A DNA stretch of 64,000 nucleotides from Desulfosporosinus orientis DSM 765 (GCF_000235605.1 NC_016584.1:3764001-3828000), one strand, 5' to 3'. Counted from the stretch's first letter, positions 25,494-34,661 are shown. The notes: generated by a model not told the origin, from the sequence alone. A program made the numbers and translations.

Positions 25494-26312
25494 ATGAAGA
25501 TTGATCATGTAGTATCTATCGCACCTTTCATGCAAGAATGGTACGAACAAGATATTTCTGTCTTTGTCGTAAATCATGAACAAGTTTTAGCAGCTAATAA
25601 TAATCCCAGACTGAATTTAGGGGTAAGGACTGGAGATACTACTGAGAAATACAAAAGCACAATCACCTATAAAGTGCTACAATCGGGCGAGAGAACAATC
25701 GCATATGTTCCTAAAGAAAAATCACAGTTTTCAATACCTTATCTTGCCATTAGCAGCCCCATTGATGATGACGGAACTTTAGCAGGAGTAATTACGATTG
25801 TCATCTCTACTGAAAAATACAATGCTTTATTAGAAATCGGTGAAGAAATATTATCCTCAATTGAAGAAATTTATGCATCTGCTGAAAGCCTTTCGGCCCA
25901 AAGCCAAGAACTGGCTGCCACTGCTAAAACTATGGATGATGAAACCTTACACGTCAAACAGGATATTCATCATGTTTCTGATATAACCTCATCCATAAAA
26001 AAGATTTCCCACCAAAGCAACGTACTAGGAATTAATGCTTCCATAGAGTCTGCACGAGCAGGAGAAAATGGCCGAGGTTTTGGGGTTGTTGCTGAAGAGA
26101 TTAGGAAGCTTGCAGACGTTACAAAGGATTCGGCAATAACGATTGAACAAGATGTTCTTGAAGTACAATCCTCCGTTAATCGTCTAGTCGAGTCTGTCAG
26201 TCAATTAGCTATGGTCAGTGAATCCCAAGCTCAAGGTGTCACTGAGCTAACCAAAGTCTTAAATCAAATATCTAAACTGGCTGAAAAACTTGTCCAGTTA
26301 GGTAAACTTTAA
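25494..26312 (+). CDS. soluble methyl-accepting chemotaxis-type protein
   Basis: A 272-residue chemoreceptor without membrane helices. Residues 1-110 form a small PAS/Cache-like ligand region ([19 protein letters not shown]), followed by a coiled coil and a short signalling hairpin with the core [20 protein letters not shown] and [19 protein letters not shown]. It is shorter than transmembrane MCPs, lacks a HAMP domain and carries a reduced methylation bundle. GGAGG lies 7 bases before the ATG at 25494. A flagellin gene is convergent next to it. It is likely a cytoplasmic receptor for CheA/CheW encoded elsewhere. Confidence 0.88.
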   Translation: MKIDHVVSIAPFMQEWYEQDISVFVVNHEQVLAANNNPRLNLGVRTGDTTEKYKSTITYKVLQSGERTIAYVPKEKSQFSIPYLAISSPIDDDGTLAGVITIVISTEKYNALLEIGEEILSSIEEIYASAESLSAQSQELAATAKTMDDETLHVKQDIHHVSDITSSIKKISHQSNVLGINASIESARAGENGRGFGVVAEEIRKLADVTKDSAITIEQDVLEVQSSVNRLVESVSQLAMVSESQAQGVTELTKVLNQISKLAEKLVQLGKL

Positions 26313-26472
26313 AAACCTGGCATCAACGCCATATAGAGCCTTTTTAGTATCAATTTAATTCCAACGCCCCATGTCAACGTAGTGATCCCCAATGCGTTAA
26401 ATGTATTGCCTCGCTTGTAGCAGACTACCGATAATTATTTCAGTGACCTTCAAGAAACTTGTCATTAATAAG

Positions 26473-26508
26473 CCCTCAGACGCTTTTTAGCGAATGAGGG
26501 TGTTTTTT
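26473..26508 (+). terminator. terminator after the chemoreceptor region
   Basis: CCCTCA (26473-26478) pairs with TGAGGG (26495-26500) and an inner CGCT/AGCG extends the stem; TGTTTTTTG follows. Confidence 0.7.
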
Positions 26509-26597
26509 GTAGTTTCTTAAAAAAACAACCAGGTTAAAGGGTATACGCAAACTATTCTCCAAACAGTATGGGAACTTTTAAGCTAATCCTAAATAGT

Positions 26598-28250
26598 CTA
26601 GCTGACTCTGAGCAACTGCATAACTCCTTGCGGCAGCTGATTGGCTTGGGCCAACATAGCTGATGCAGCTTGAGTTAAGATATTGCTTTTAGTAAATACC
26701 ATCATTTCTTTGGCCATATCAACATCTCGAATACGGGACTCACTGGCAGTTAGGTTCTCCGCACTATTTCCCGCTACCACAATAGCATGTTCTAGACGAT
26801 TTTGTAAGGCTCCAAAACCGCCCCTTTTAGCAGAAACATTTTGGATAGCAGAGTCAAAGCTAGTAATAGCCGTATCGGCTTGATTAACTAAATCGACATT
26901 TGATAATCCCAATACTGTACTGCGCACATCAACTAAGGTTATAGTCAATGCATTACCCGTATTAGCCCCTAATTGGACTTTTAAGTCTGACAAGCCGCTG
27001 GGTATTGAACCAGGCCAAATTTCGGAGAATCCTACCAATGGGTCACTGGTTAGATTTACGGTATCGGGGATAACAGAGGCTGCATCTAAGACGGCCCCGC
27101 CATCAGCATCCGCTCCGCCGATCGCACCTGTATCAGTATTGGTAAGGTTCATCCCCGCCATATACGCAGCTCCATTAGCTGCAAACTGGGTATTAAAGTC
27201 CGCTAGGTTAGCGAAGGCATGATGAGGGTCATTGATAATGGCGTCGTCCAGCGTAGCACTTGGGTTGGCGCTAAGGTAGGTCATGATATCCTTGATTCCA
27301 GTTCCACCGCTTGCCTTTATACGGTCATGCATATAGCGCACCGCGGCATAGGCGGCTGAATAATCAATACTCGTTCCTTCCCAACTGCTAAATTCGCCGA
27401 CTACCGCCCCGAAATTAGTTCCTCCCGCTGAGTCAGCAAATAACCTTTCATCCGCACCGTGAATGAATTCTGCCGTACCTTCTTTGAACCAAGTTGGCAG
27501 AGCGGCGAAGTTCATCGAACGTCCCATGATAGCATGAACTAACTCATGAGCAATAATCCGATCATCATAAACAGGCGCAGTCCCGCCGTTCGGAAGCGTA
27601 GCTGGGGTAAAAGCACTAACGTCAATATGCAGTTGTTCATTAATGGCTTTCCCTGAGCCATCTATATTATAAGAAACGGCGGCTAAATAGGGCTGGGGGG
27701 TATAATCCATGACGATCTGCAAACTTTGTCCATCCCCGGAGAGGCCATACTGCGCAAGAATGCGTGCTTCGCCCTGCTGCAGCCAGGAGCTTTGCAGCCC
27801 ATTGATAATTTGAGCATCTTGGCTGTTTGATGACGGCACATTTAAAATTTTGATAGTATTAAACTCAGTATTATTGGCAATTCGGTCTATTCCTGATACG
27901 ATTTGACCTATTTCTTGTTGAAGATTTTGCTTATCTGAAGTAGTTAACGTACCATTTGCCGCTTGGACCGAAAGTTCACGGCCTCTTTGCAGTAAAGAAT
28001 GCACTTCCCCTAAGCTGCCATCAGCTACATACAATAAGGAAATGCCGTCTTGAATATTACGGCGGGCTTGATTCATACCACGGATCTGGGCACGCATTTT
28101 TTCTGAAATAGATAATCCTGCGGCATCATCCGCAGCAGAATTGATTCTTAATCCAGATGATAATTTCCCCATCGATTTCTGTGACTGAGAACTATTCAGT
28201 GCATATGAGCGATAGGTATTCATAGTACTTACGTTATGATTAATGCGCAC
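26598..28250 (-). CDS. flagellin with internal zinc metalloprotease domain (flagellinolysin)
   Basis: A 550-residue flagellin. Conserved D0/D1 ends are complete: residues 1-140 (INHNVSTMNTYR, AADDAAGLSISEKMRAQIRG) and the last 80 (ENLTASESRIRDVDMAKEMM, QANQLPQGVMQLLR). The variable region holds a gluzincin-type protease: H235-E-L-V-H239 in IIAHELVHAIMG and WFKEGTAEFIHGA, where Glu257 is the likely third zinc ligand. This is the architecture of flagellinolysins, which make the filament itself a protease. The start is GTG with GGGGGTG upstream, behind a sigma-D-like promoter. No other flagellar structural genes lie in the window. Confidence 0.93.
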   Translation of the reverse strand: MRINHNVSTMNTYRSYALNSSQSQKSMGKLSSGLRINSAADDAAGLSISEKMRAQIRGMNQARRNIQDGISLLYVADGSLGEVHSLLQRGRELSVQAANGTLTTSDKQNLQQEIGQIVSGIDRIANNTEFNTIKILNVPSSNSQDAQIINGLQSSWLQQGEARILAQYGLSGDGQSLQIVMDYTPQPYLAAVSYNIDGSGKAINEQLHIDVSAFTPATLPNGGTAPVYDDRIIAHELVHAIMGRSMNFAALPTWFKEGTAEFIHGADERLFADSAGGTNFGAVVGEFSSWEGTSIDYSAAYAAVRYMHDRIKASGGTGIKDIMTYLSANPSATLDDAIINDPHHAFANLADFNTQFAANGAAYMAGMNLTNTDTGAIGGADADGGAVLDAASVIPDTVNLTSDPLVGFSEIWPGSIPSGLSDLKVQLGANTGNALTITLVDVRSTVLGLSNVDLVNQADTAITSFDSAIQNVSAKRGGFGALQNRLEHAIVVAGNSAENLTASESRIRDVDMAKEMMVFTKSNILTQAASAMLAQANQLPQGVMQLLRVS

Positions 28251-28293
28251 AAATTCACCCCCTTCGCCTAAATTATAAAGACTCTCATATAGT

Positions 28294-28320
28294 TTATCGT
28301 AAAATACTGCTTAAAAATTA
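28294..28320 (-). promoter_or_regulatory. sigma-D (sigma-28) type flagellin promoter
   Basis: On the minus strand TAAT (28320-28317), 15 bases, TACGATAA (28301-28294), close to the motility consensus TAAA-N15-GCCGATAA. It stands about 43 bases before the flagellin start. Spacing and context fit, but the -35 has one mismatch and the -10 two. Confidence 0.65.
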
Positions 28321-28768
28321 ATGTTTGCATGCAATTACTATTTTGAAAAGTACAGTCTACAACCTTATATATGCAAACCCTTGTCAATGATTTATTTATG
28401 TTAGCTAAGCATGAGAATCATTTAATTACCTCACCAGTGTACTTAAGCTAGTTAAATTTAACACCTTTAAACAAACCCAGACGACAATCATAGCCGCCGG
28501 GGTTTTAATCTACCTAATTAACCACACTTCGCCCAGTCACCTAATACACTTGAAACTTATTTTGAGCATTTTCAGCGTCTAATGCTCCTTTGAGTTTGAA
28601 TGGCTTTATTTCATATTTATGGTTTCACTGAAGTTTAACCATTATCTTTTCCAGTATTTAAATGTCTTTCCTTGATGATAAGTTCATATTATATACTCAA
28701 AATAAGTTCCAATGCTAACCATAGAGGTCATTCTCATACCAGACCTTTGCTGAAGGAGGGTAAAGCAT
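28321..28768. other. AT-rich intergenic region, no gene seen
   Basis: About 450 bases between the divergent flagellin and radical SAM genes. I find no frame with a ribosome site, no strong hairpin and no repeat. It presumably holds the radical SAM gene's promoter and may hold regulation of the flagellin gene. Confidence 0.5.
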
Positions 28769-30139
28769 ATGGGCAAAATAAAGGAAATCATTTATACCTT
28801 TGTCTTTAAACGAGCCTTACATTACGCTGAAATAAATGATCTTGAGAGTATGCGCAGGTTATTACATTGGATCGGCAAGATTACCACTGATGAAGATCAC
28901 CAAAAAGTCATAAGCAATTTTCAGAAGTATGTCGATGATCCTTCCAGTAGTCATAATAAGATCTTCAAAACAGTATTTACACAAATTGCTCCTAATGTTC
29001 GCAATAAATTCCTGACAAATTTTTTCATTAAAGCCACTCTATTTGGACGCGAGAAAGCACTAAAAACTGCTAAAATACAGGATTGCAATATCCCTTGGGC
29101 TATATTGATGGATCCTACTTCATCATGTAATCTGAATTGTATTGGCTGTTGGGCGAGTGAATACAGTCACCAAGATTCTTTATCTTTCGCTGAACTCAAC
29201 CACATCATAGAGCAAGGCAAAGAATTAGGTATTTTTATGTATATTTACTCCGGCGGAGAACCCCTGTTAAGAAAAACTGATTTAGTTGCTTTAGCGGAAA
29301 AACATCAAGACTGTGCTTTCCTGGCCTTTACCAATGGTACCTTGGTTGACGAAGATTTTACCCGAGAGTTAGTTCGAGTTGGCAATTTTGTTCTGGCCTT
29401 CAGTATTGAAGGAATAGGTAATGCAACGGATATGCGCCGAGGTATAGGTACCTATGATAAAGTCATCAAGTCTATGGATTTAATGAAAGAAGCTGGGGCT
29501 GGCTTCGGTTATTCCTGCTGTTATCATAGAAAAAATATTGATGCTGTCGCCTCTGATGAGTTCGTAGACCTAATGATTGAAAAAGGGAGCCTTTTCGCCT
29601 GGTACTTCACCTATATTCCTCTTGGCAAAACAGCTGCAATGGAATTAGTTGCCCTGCCGCATCAGCGGGAGTATATGTATCACCGCATCAGAGAAATAAG
29701 AAATACTAAGCCTTTATTTGCCCTGGATTTTTGGAATGACGGAGAATACACAAAAGGTTGTATTGCCGGAGGACGCAATTATTTTCATATTAATGCTCAT
29801 GGAGATGTTGAACCGTGTGCCTTTATCCATTATTCAAATCTTAACATTAAAGATTCTTCACTATTGAATGCTTTAAAATCACCTTTATTTGAACAATATC
29901 GTGAAAATCAACCTTTCAATCAAAACCATTTACGGCCTTGCCCTTTGCTGGATAATCCAGATAAATTAGCCATGATGGTGAATAAATCAGGGGCCCATTC
30001 TACTCAACAACTGGATATGGAAACCGTAGAAGAATTAACGGAAAAGGTTTATAACCTGTCAGTATCCTGGGGTGATGTGGCTGATTCCCTGTGGGAGCAA
30101 GGAACTAACGTCAAAAAATCTCCCAGTCATCTTGACTAG
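28769..30139 (+). CDS. radical SAM protein with C-terminal Fe-S extension
   Basis: A 456-residue radical SAM enzyme. An N-terminal helical region (residues 1-105) is followed by DPTSSCNLNCIGCWASEY with the CxxxCxxC cluster ligands and YIYSGGEPLLRKTD (SAM-binding GGE). A SPASM-like tail carries further Cys (KGCIAGGRNYFHINAHGD, VEPCAFIHYS, RPCPLLDNP). Similar proteins in Clostridia are annotated only as radical SAM. SPASM members mature peptides or proteins, but no peptide substrate is seen nearby. GAAGGAGGG precedes the ATG. Convergent with the DUF1285-like gene. Confidence 0.9.
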   Translation: MGKIKEIIYTFVFKRALHYAEINDLESMRRLLHWIGKITTDEDHQKVISNFQKYVDDPSSSHNKIFKTVFTQIAPNVRNKFLTNFFIKATLFGREKALKTAKIQDCNIPWAILMDPTSSCNLNCIGCWASEYSHQDSLSFAELNHIIEQGKELGIFMYIYSGGEPLLRKTDLVALAEKHQDCAFLAFTNGTLVDEDFTRELVRVGNFVLAFSIEGIGNATDMRRGIGTYDKVIKSMDLMKEAGAGFGYSCCYHRKNIDAVASDEFVDLMIEKGSLFAWYFTYIPLGKTAAMELVALPHQREYMYHRIREIRNTKPLFALDFWNDGEYTKGCIAGGRNYFHINAHGDVEPCAFIHYSNLNIKDSSLLNALKSPLFEQYRENQPFNQNHLRPCPLLDNPDKLAMMVNKSGAHSTQQLDMETVEELTEKVYNLSVSWGDVADSLWEQGTNVKKSPSHLD

Positions 30140-30148
30140 GTCTTACTG

Positions 30149-30580
30149 CTACTCTTCAACAAGCCATTCATTATCGCCGTATTTGATAAAATAACGCCCA
30201 TCCCGCTCAATCAGATTTTTACACAACTCACTATAGGAAGGGCGGGAAAGTTTCGTATCACAAAGCCAAAATAGCGAGGTATAGGGAATACTGTTTTTCA
30301 TAATAATCTTCCCCTCAGGCAGCGGTAATTTTCGCCCATCATAAAGGAGAATCGTAGGCTGACCATTCTCATGGATTACGGATTGAACGAAAAACGGAGC
30401 ATCCTCCACCTCCACAGGATATAAATGATTCTGCCAATGTATGTGATAATTATTATGCTCATCTTTCTTTAGATGAGAAGCAAATAACTGGACTATTTCC
30501 TTTTTAGTCATCAGCACACCATCTGCGTACCATCGTCCATCTTGAGCAATAAAAAGCTCGGGTGCACGTAAGTGATCCAT
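30149..30580 (-). CDS. DUF1285-like protein
   Basis: A 143-residue soluble protein with a DUF1285-like pattern: IAQDGRWYADGVLMTKKEIV, LFASHLKKDEHNNYHIHWQN and the conserved VEVEDAPFFVQSV. A DUF1285 structure is known from Pseudomonas, but no function is established as far as I know. The last 45 residues (SLFWLCDTKLSRPSYSELC...) may be an added region. TAAGGAGG stands 7 bases before the ATG. It lies between an amidase and a radical SAM gene without clear linkage. Confidence 0.6.
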   Translation of the reverse strand: MDHLRAPELFIAQDGRWYADGVLMTKKEIVQLFASHLKKDEHNNYHIHWQNHLYPVEVEDAPFFVQSVIHENGQPTILLYDGRKLPLPEGKIIMKNSIPYTSLFWLCDTKLSRPSYSELCKNLIERDGRYFIKYGDNEWLVEE

Positions 30581-30711
30581 GACATTGCCTCCTTATACTA
30601 ATAACTTGACGTATCAATCTATCTTAAGTACGTTACTAATGGTTATTATTCCACTATAAACGTCTAATTCCTTCAAAGAATTGACTCGATAAAATGAGAG
30701 TACTCCAATAC

Positions 30712-30735
30712 AGAAAAGCAGGCTTAGACCTGCTT
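30712..30735 (-). terminator. terminator after the amidase gene
   Basis: AAGCAGG (30716-30722) and CCTGCTT (30729-30735) form a 7-bp stem; on the minus strand TTTTCTG follows. It lies about 45 bases after the amidase stop. Confidence 0.65.
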
Positions 30736-30778
30736 CAAAATTGCCCTATATAACCCTGTATAATTTAGGCAGAAAACT

Positions 30779-31528
30779 TTACCCCAGGTACTTTGCCACC
30801 GCAGCAGCCGTTTCATATTTGTCCTTGCCGCTGAGCAGAACTTCATTAGGATGATTGGTCGTGGAGCCGCCCACCACAATTAAGGTTTCAGCATTTTGGG
30901 CCTCAGCAGGTACTGAGAGATCGGCCGGCCTTATAAACATCGCACAATTGCCATTTTTGACGGCAACATCGTACCCTGCCCAAAAATCTTCCTTAGTATA
31001 TAATAAGACAGCAACTTTCAGCACATTATCTCCTCCTTGTAAATCTTTTAACAGGCGATCCCATGGGAACCCTGTTCCCGGACATCTTGATTTATTCACG
31101 GAATCAATCCGGTTATGCCCGATAATCGTATCCTTAGTTGCCGTAATTCCTAAAATCTCTATTAACCAACGCTGTAAAGCAAGTGTAGCCTGGTACTGTG
31201 TTTCCGGCATCACATCTCCGCTTTTTCCTTCATGTTCCACTGAAACTGTATAATAATTTGGATTAACTCCCGGAATAAGCAATGGCCAATCGGGATTATT
31301 AACACTGCCATTGGCCCAAGCGTGGTTTTTGAGATCAACATACTGATGGATTTCGCCCTGCTTCCCCACTCCAAAATGAGAACTCACTTTACTCGCAGGA
31401 TTGGTAAACCACGCGTCAGTACCAACTAAAGTCCCTTCCATAATGTGGTTTACAATGCCAATAATCTTATAACCCTTTGGGCTGCTGAAGTTAGGAGAAC
31501 CGATCCACTTAATCGTTGGTTTATCCAT
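30779..31528 (-). CDS. N-acetylmuramoyl-L-alanine amidase with CWB2-like tail
   Basis: A 249-residue cell-wall hydrolase. Residues 1-155 are an Amidase_2 (PGRP-like zinc amidase) domain with zinc ligands His in GIVNHIMEGT and GHNRIDSVNKSRCPG, and SSHFGVGKQGEIHQYVD in between. The C-terminal 80 residues (VLKVAVLLYTKEDFWAGYDV... to LLSGKDKYETAAAVAKYLG) look like a cell-wall-binding repeat 2 domain. There is no signal peptide, so it may act on the spore mother-cell side or be released by lysis, as phage endolysins are. No other phage genes are nearby. AAAGGAG precedes the ATG. Confidence 0.87.
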   Translation of the reverse strand: MDKPTIKWIGSPNFSSPKGYKIIGIVNHIMEGTLVGTDAWFTNPASKVSSHFGVGKQGEIHQYVDLKNHAWANGSVNNPDWPLLIPGVNPNYYTVSVEHEGKSGDVMPETQYQATLALQRWLIEILGITATKDTIIGHNRIDSVNKSRCPGTGFPWDRLLKDLQGGDNVLKVAVLLYTKEDFWAGYDVAVKNGNCAMFIRPADLSVPAEAQNAETLIVVGGSTTNHPNEVLLSGKDKYETAAAVAKYLG

Positions 31529-31676
31529 AGCTACGCTCCTTTCCAGTCATATTATGAACACTTATCTTTATATGTCACTATTAATCACTATTCTGTCAGA
31601 TCAAATGATCGTTTTTGATATCGACATAATAATAGGCAGCACCCAGACTCTTTGGCCTTAGGTATTGCCTAATTTA

Positions 31677-31775
31677 TTATCGGGTAATACCTGGACACCT
31701 AAAGTAAAATGATGTTCCACCCCGATCTGTCCGAAAGTCTAATACAGCTCTATGCCTCTTGGCAATATTGTAAGG
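31677..31775 (-). pseudogene. 3' remnant of a PAS-type histidine kinase
   Basis: The minus-strand frame reads YNIAKRHRAVLDF then RTDRGGTSFYFRCPG and stops. This matches the end of the HATPase domain of the kinases in this window (CYRIAETHNARLDI...GTTFYLIFP at 2985-3070). Only about 33 codons remain, with no start or ribosome site. It is a relic of a lost paralogous kinase. Confidence 0.6.
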
Positions 31776-31796
31776 GAATTGTAAATTCCTGATCAT

Positions 31797-31841
31797 AGAA
31801 AAACAAACGGTCCGGTTCTTCTTGAATTTGGAACCGGACCG
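31797..31841 (-). terminator. terminator of leuCD
   Basis: CGGTCCGGTTC (31808-31818) pairs with GAACCGGACCG (31831-31841), 11 bp perfect. On the minus strand TTTGTTTTTC follows. It lies 54 bases after the leuD stop. Confidence 0.85.
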
Positions 31842-31894
31842 CCAATTTTACATAAAGTATTTTTATGCACTATCAAGCTGATAATACTTTGGAA

Positions 31895-32419
31895 TTAATA
31901 GTTTTTATCAGCGTAACCAACCCAGCCTTCTTCTTTAACGAGGGTTTTGTCAAAGTCGCCGACTTTAAAATCAATCTCATCTGTTCGATCCCCTGAAGTT
32001 AGGATGATCTTATCCTTCTCAAAGTCAATAGCTATTGATGTATCTTTTCCTGCATAGTTCTCAAAAAGATAGTCAATCTTTTCCTTTGACAGCTCTATGG
32101 CAAACATACCGCAATTATACATATTCTGTCTGAATATCCTCGCAAAGTTTTCCGCAATCACAACATTAATGCCATTAACCTCCAAAGCCCAGGGAGCATG
32201 CTCCCGGGAAGAGCCACAACCGAAATTGGCTCTGGTGACAATGACTGCTTTGTCTTTAATATCCTCTTTATTGTTAAAGCCGGAAAGAGACAAATCCTCC
32301 AACAAATAAGGTTTCAAGGCCTCTTTCGTGATTTCAGTCAGATACTTGGCCGGAATGATTTCGTCGGTATTGATATCACTTCTATCCAGAAATAAGACTT
32401 TTCCGCTAAATTCTTTCAT
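31895..32419 (-). CDS. leuD: 3-isopropylmalate dehydratase small subunit
   Basis: A 174-residue swivel domain of the archaeal/clostridial short type. It has SDINTDEIIPAKYLTEIT at the N-terminus and FGCGSSREHAPWALEVNG, the substrate-binding loop. With the large subunit it isomerises 2- to 3-isopropylmalate in leucine synthesis. Related pairs act on citramalate or homoaconitate, and no leuA or leuB lies nearby, so the substrate is probable, not certain. It starts 15 bases after leuC. Confidence 0.9.
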   Translation of the reverse strand: MKEFSGKVLFLDRSDINTDEIIPAKYLTEITKEALKPYLLEDLSLSGFNNKEDIKDKAVIVTRANFGCGSSREHAPWALEVNGINVVIAENFARIFRQNMYNCGMFAIELSKEKIDYLFENYAGKDTSIAIDFEKDKIILTSGDRTDEIDFKVGDFDKTLVKEEGWVGYADKNY

Positions 32420-32434
32420 TGTTCCCTCCGCTAC

Positions 32435-33721
32435 TCATACTTTATACAATTGTGAATTTGTTATTTTTCCTTCGATAGCTGAGGCTGCAGCCGTAGCAGG
32501 ACTCATCAGGTGAACGGTACCGCCTTTGCCCATTCTGCCGTTAAAATTCCGGTTGGTTGTGGAAGCACAAACCTCACCACTGGCAAGGACCCCATTACTC
32601 ATACCCAGACAAGCTCCGCAAGTCGGGTTGGTAACACAAAAACCGGCATTTTGAAAAATCTCAATTAATCCTTCTTTCAAGGCCATATTAAATATCGCCG
32701 GAGTTGCCGGGCTGACAATGGCCCGTACGTCATCACTTATTTTTTTATCTTTAAGAATACTTGCCGCAATTCTCAAATCTTCAATACGGCCATTAGTACA
32801 GCTTCCAATATAAACCTGATCGATTGCTGTACCTGACATTTCAGCAACGGTTTTAACCTGGTCGGGCTTATTGCCAAAAGTAGCCATAGGCCCTAAATCT
32901 GTAACATCATATTCATAGACTTTTTCATACGCAGCATCCGCATCGGAAGTCCATTTCGAGTATTCTTGCAAAGCCTCTTCCTTGGTGCTGAATTCGTCTT
33001 TGATAAAGTCCCAGAGATAATTCACCGTTGTCATATCCGGGTAGCATATTCCACAAGTGCCGCCGGCTTCAATGGCCATGTTGCAGAGGGTCATACGTGA
33101 TTCCATTGACATGGCGTCAACCACAGGCCCGGTAAATTCGATGACCATATTAGTTGCCCCGTTGACCGTCAGCTCTTTAATAATGAAAAGGATCAGGTCC
33201 TTGGCATAAACCCCCGGCTGCAAGGTGCCCTTAAGCACAATTTTGATGGTTTTGGGAAAATGAAAAGCACACACACCTTTAAGAATACCTACTTCCAGGT
33301 CAGTGGTTCCCACCCCTGCAGCAAAAGCGCCAAAGGCACCATGGGTGCATGTGTGGGAATCTCCCATAATCACGGTATACCCCGGTCTTACAAATCCTTT
33401 TTCCGGGAATATGGCATGACAAACGCCATTTCTGCCAATGTCAAAAAAGTCCTTGATACCATGTCGTTTCGCCCAATCCCGCAGAATCTTCCCCTGTTCG
33501 GCGGTTTTTGAATCTTTGGCAGGGGTTACATGGTCTATGACTGCTTTTATTTTCGTAGGATCATAGACTCTGTCCATACCTCTGGCCATAAGATCAGTGA
33601 TAGCAATGGGCGTGGTAATTTCGTGACAAAAAACTCTATCCAATTTTAAAACATGAGTATCAGGAAACGGCATATCCACCCTGTGTGCATCAAATATTTT
33701 CTCAGCTATTGTTTTTCCCAT
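32435..33721 (-). CDS. leuC: 3-isopropylmalate dehydratase large subunit
   Basis: A 428-residue aconitase-family large subunit with a [4Fe-4S] cluster. The cluster Cys lie in QVYIGSCTNGRIEDLRIAA and NPTCGACLGMSNG. Other marks are HEITTPIAITDLMARGMDRV and MGDSHTCTHGAFGAFAAGVG. It is the archaeal-type length (the long E. coli type is about 466). It is cotranscribed with leuD, with a shared terminator at 31797-31841. Homoaconitase or citramalate dehydratase activity cannot be excluded. Confidence 0.92.
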   Translation of the reverse strand: MGKTIAEKIFDAHRVDMPFPDTHVLKLDRVFCHEITTPIAITDLMARGMDRVYDPTKIKAVIDHVTPAKDSKTAEQGKILRDWAKRHGIKDFFDIGRNGVCHAIFPEKGFVRPGYTVIMGDSHTCTHGAFGAFAAGVGTTDLEVGILKGVCAFHFPKTIKIVLKGTLQPGVYAKDLILFIIKELTVNGATNMVIEFTGPVVDAMSMESRMTLCNMAIEAGGTCGICYPDMTTVNYLWDFIKDEFSTKEEALQEYSKWTSDADAAYEKVYEYDVTDLGPMATFGNKPDQVKTVAEMSGTAIDQVYIGSCTNGRIEDLRIAASILKDKKISDDVRAIVSPATPAIFNMALKEGLIEIFQNAGFCVTNPTCGACLGMSNGVLASGEVCASTTNRNFNGRMGKGGTVHLMSPATAAASAIEGKITNSQLYKV

Positions 33722-33877
33722 TTTTTTCTCCTTGTAAGTTAAATAGAAATTGCTAAATCCCTAGGCTAATCTTCTTACAACATTTTATAATAAATTGCTG
33801 TAGTATAAAAGCTAAATTTTAGCTTTCCTAAATCATAACAAATGATCAGGTTCCCAGCAACTAGGAATATCGGCTGA

Positions 33878-34495
33878 TTAATAGTTTTTCGGAAACTTCT
33901 CCTTTCCTAACAGCCAAAGGTACCTGTCAATTTCCTGCAAGGTATAGTCTGCGAGACTATAGAACTCTCTGAACTGAACCAAGACCTTCTTAAAATCCCG
34001 ATAATGTTTTAAATCAAGATTACTGAAGTGAAAGAAACCATCGGCATCCCGAAAATAGCGGAGCATCCGATCTATATAACTGTCGTAGATGGGAAAATCA
34101 AGAGGCTTGTGATGACTGCAGTATTTCGTGGCAAAGGAATAAAAGTTTTTCACAGTCCCATTGTCCATTGTCACTTTAGCGATATCGTTGACCACTGTCA
34201 TATCCTCCGCCTGAAGCCTGTCATCAATTTTCAAACTAAAAATATGTTTGGCAACCTGAAAGGGAAAGAAGATATTGGTACTGTAGAAATCATTCAAGAC
34301 TGCAACCTTTATCAGAACATCGTTTATATCCGTATTGTTGGGATAAGTCTTTAGGAAAAGTTTCTCCAAAGCTTTCTCCTGAAAAAGATAACTCTCTAAG
34401 GTCTCCCAATGCCGCTTATATTTTTCCACTTCGCTTTTGGAAGGCAGAGGTACCTCAACCCGCGGCGTCTTAGCCGACATCCTTTTAACCATCAT
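33878..34495 (-). CDS. conserved helical protein of unknown function
   Basis: A 205-residue soluble, mostly helical protein I cannot name. Conspicuous blocks are NDFYSTNIFFPFQVAKHIF, VKNFYSFATKYCSHHKPLDF followed by PIYDSYIDRML, and DRYLWLLGKEKFPKNY at the C-terminus. The aromatic-rich 'FATKY...HH...PIYDSY' block faintly recalls helix-hairpin-helix DNA glycosylase relatives, but the catalytic motif is absent. ATG-ATG start with AAGGA about 10 bases upstream. Stands alone between leuC and the nitroreductase pair. Confidence 0.65.
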   Translation of the reverse strand: MMVKRMSAKTPRVEVPLPSKSEVEKYKRHWETLESYLFQEKALEKLFLKTYPNNTDINDVLIKVAVLNDFYSTNIFFPFQVAKHIFSLKIDDRLQAEDMTVVNDIAKVTMDNGTVKNFYSFATKYCSHHKPLDFPIYDSYIDRMLRYFRDADGFFHFSNLDLKHYRDFKKVLVQFREFYSLADYTLQEIDRYLWLLGKEKFPKNY

Positions 34496-34559
34496 TCAAA
34501 ATAAATCCTTCCCAATTTATGTGCACATTAGAGTCGTATGACAATGATTTCGGCAACAT

Positions 34560-34612
34560 AACGAACTGCACTATGCCAGCCAACCAGTGTTAACGGCATA
34601 GTGCAGCCCGTT
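34560..34612. terminator. long inverted repeat, probable terminator of the nitroreductase operon
   Basis: CTGCACTATGCC (34566-34577) pairs with GGCATAGTGCAG (34595-34606), with an outer AACG/CGTT. The minus-strand tail is only moderately T-rich (TTCGTTATGTTG). It lies downstream of the gene ending at 34662. Confidence 0.55.
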
Positions 34613-34661
34613 TTCCACCGCATCATTCTAAAGTAATTACGATCATAAAGTTCAAAACCCA

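Larger units (their letters stand above)
31529..31894. other. intergenic region with a gene remnant and hairpins
   Basis: About 365 bases between the amidase start and the leuD stop. It holds the kinase remnant at 31677-31775, an imperfect hairpin AGGTATTGCC/GGTAATACCT at 31660-31692, and the leuCD terminator at 31797-31841. No intact gene is seen. Confidence 0.6.

Noticed and set aside
30779-31528. Prophage lysis module
   Set aside because: No holin, structural, integrase or repressor genes nearby.
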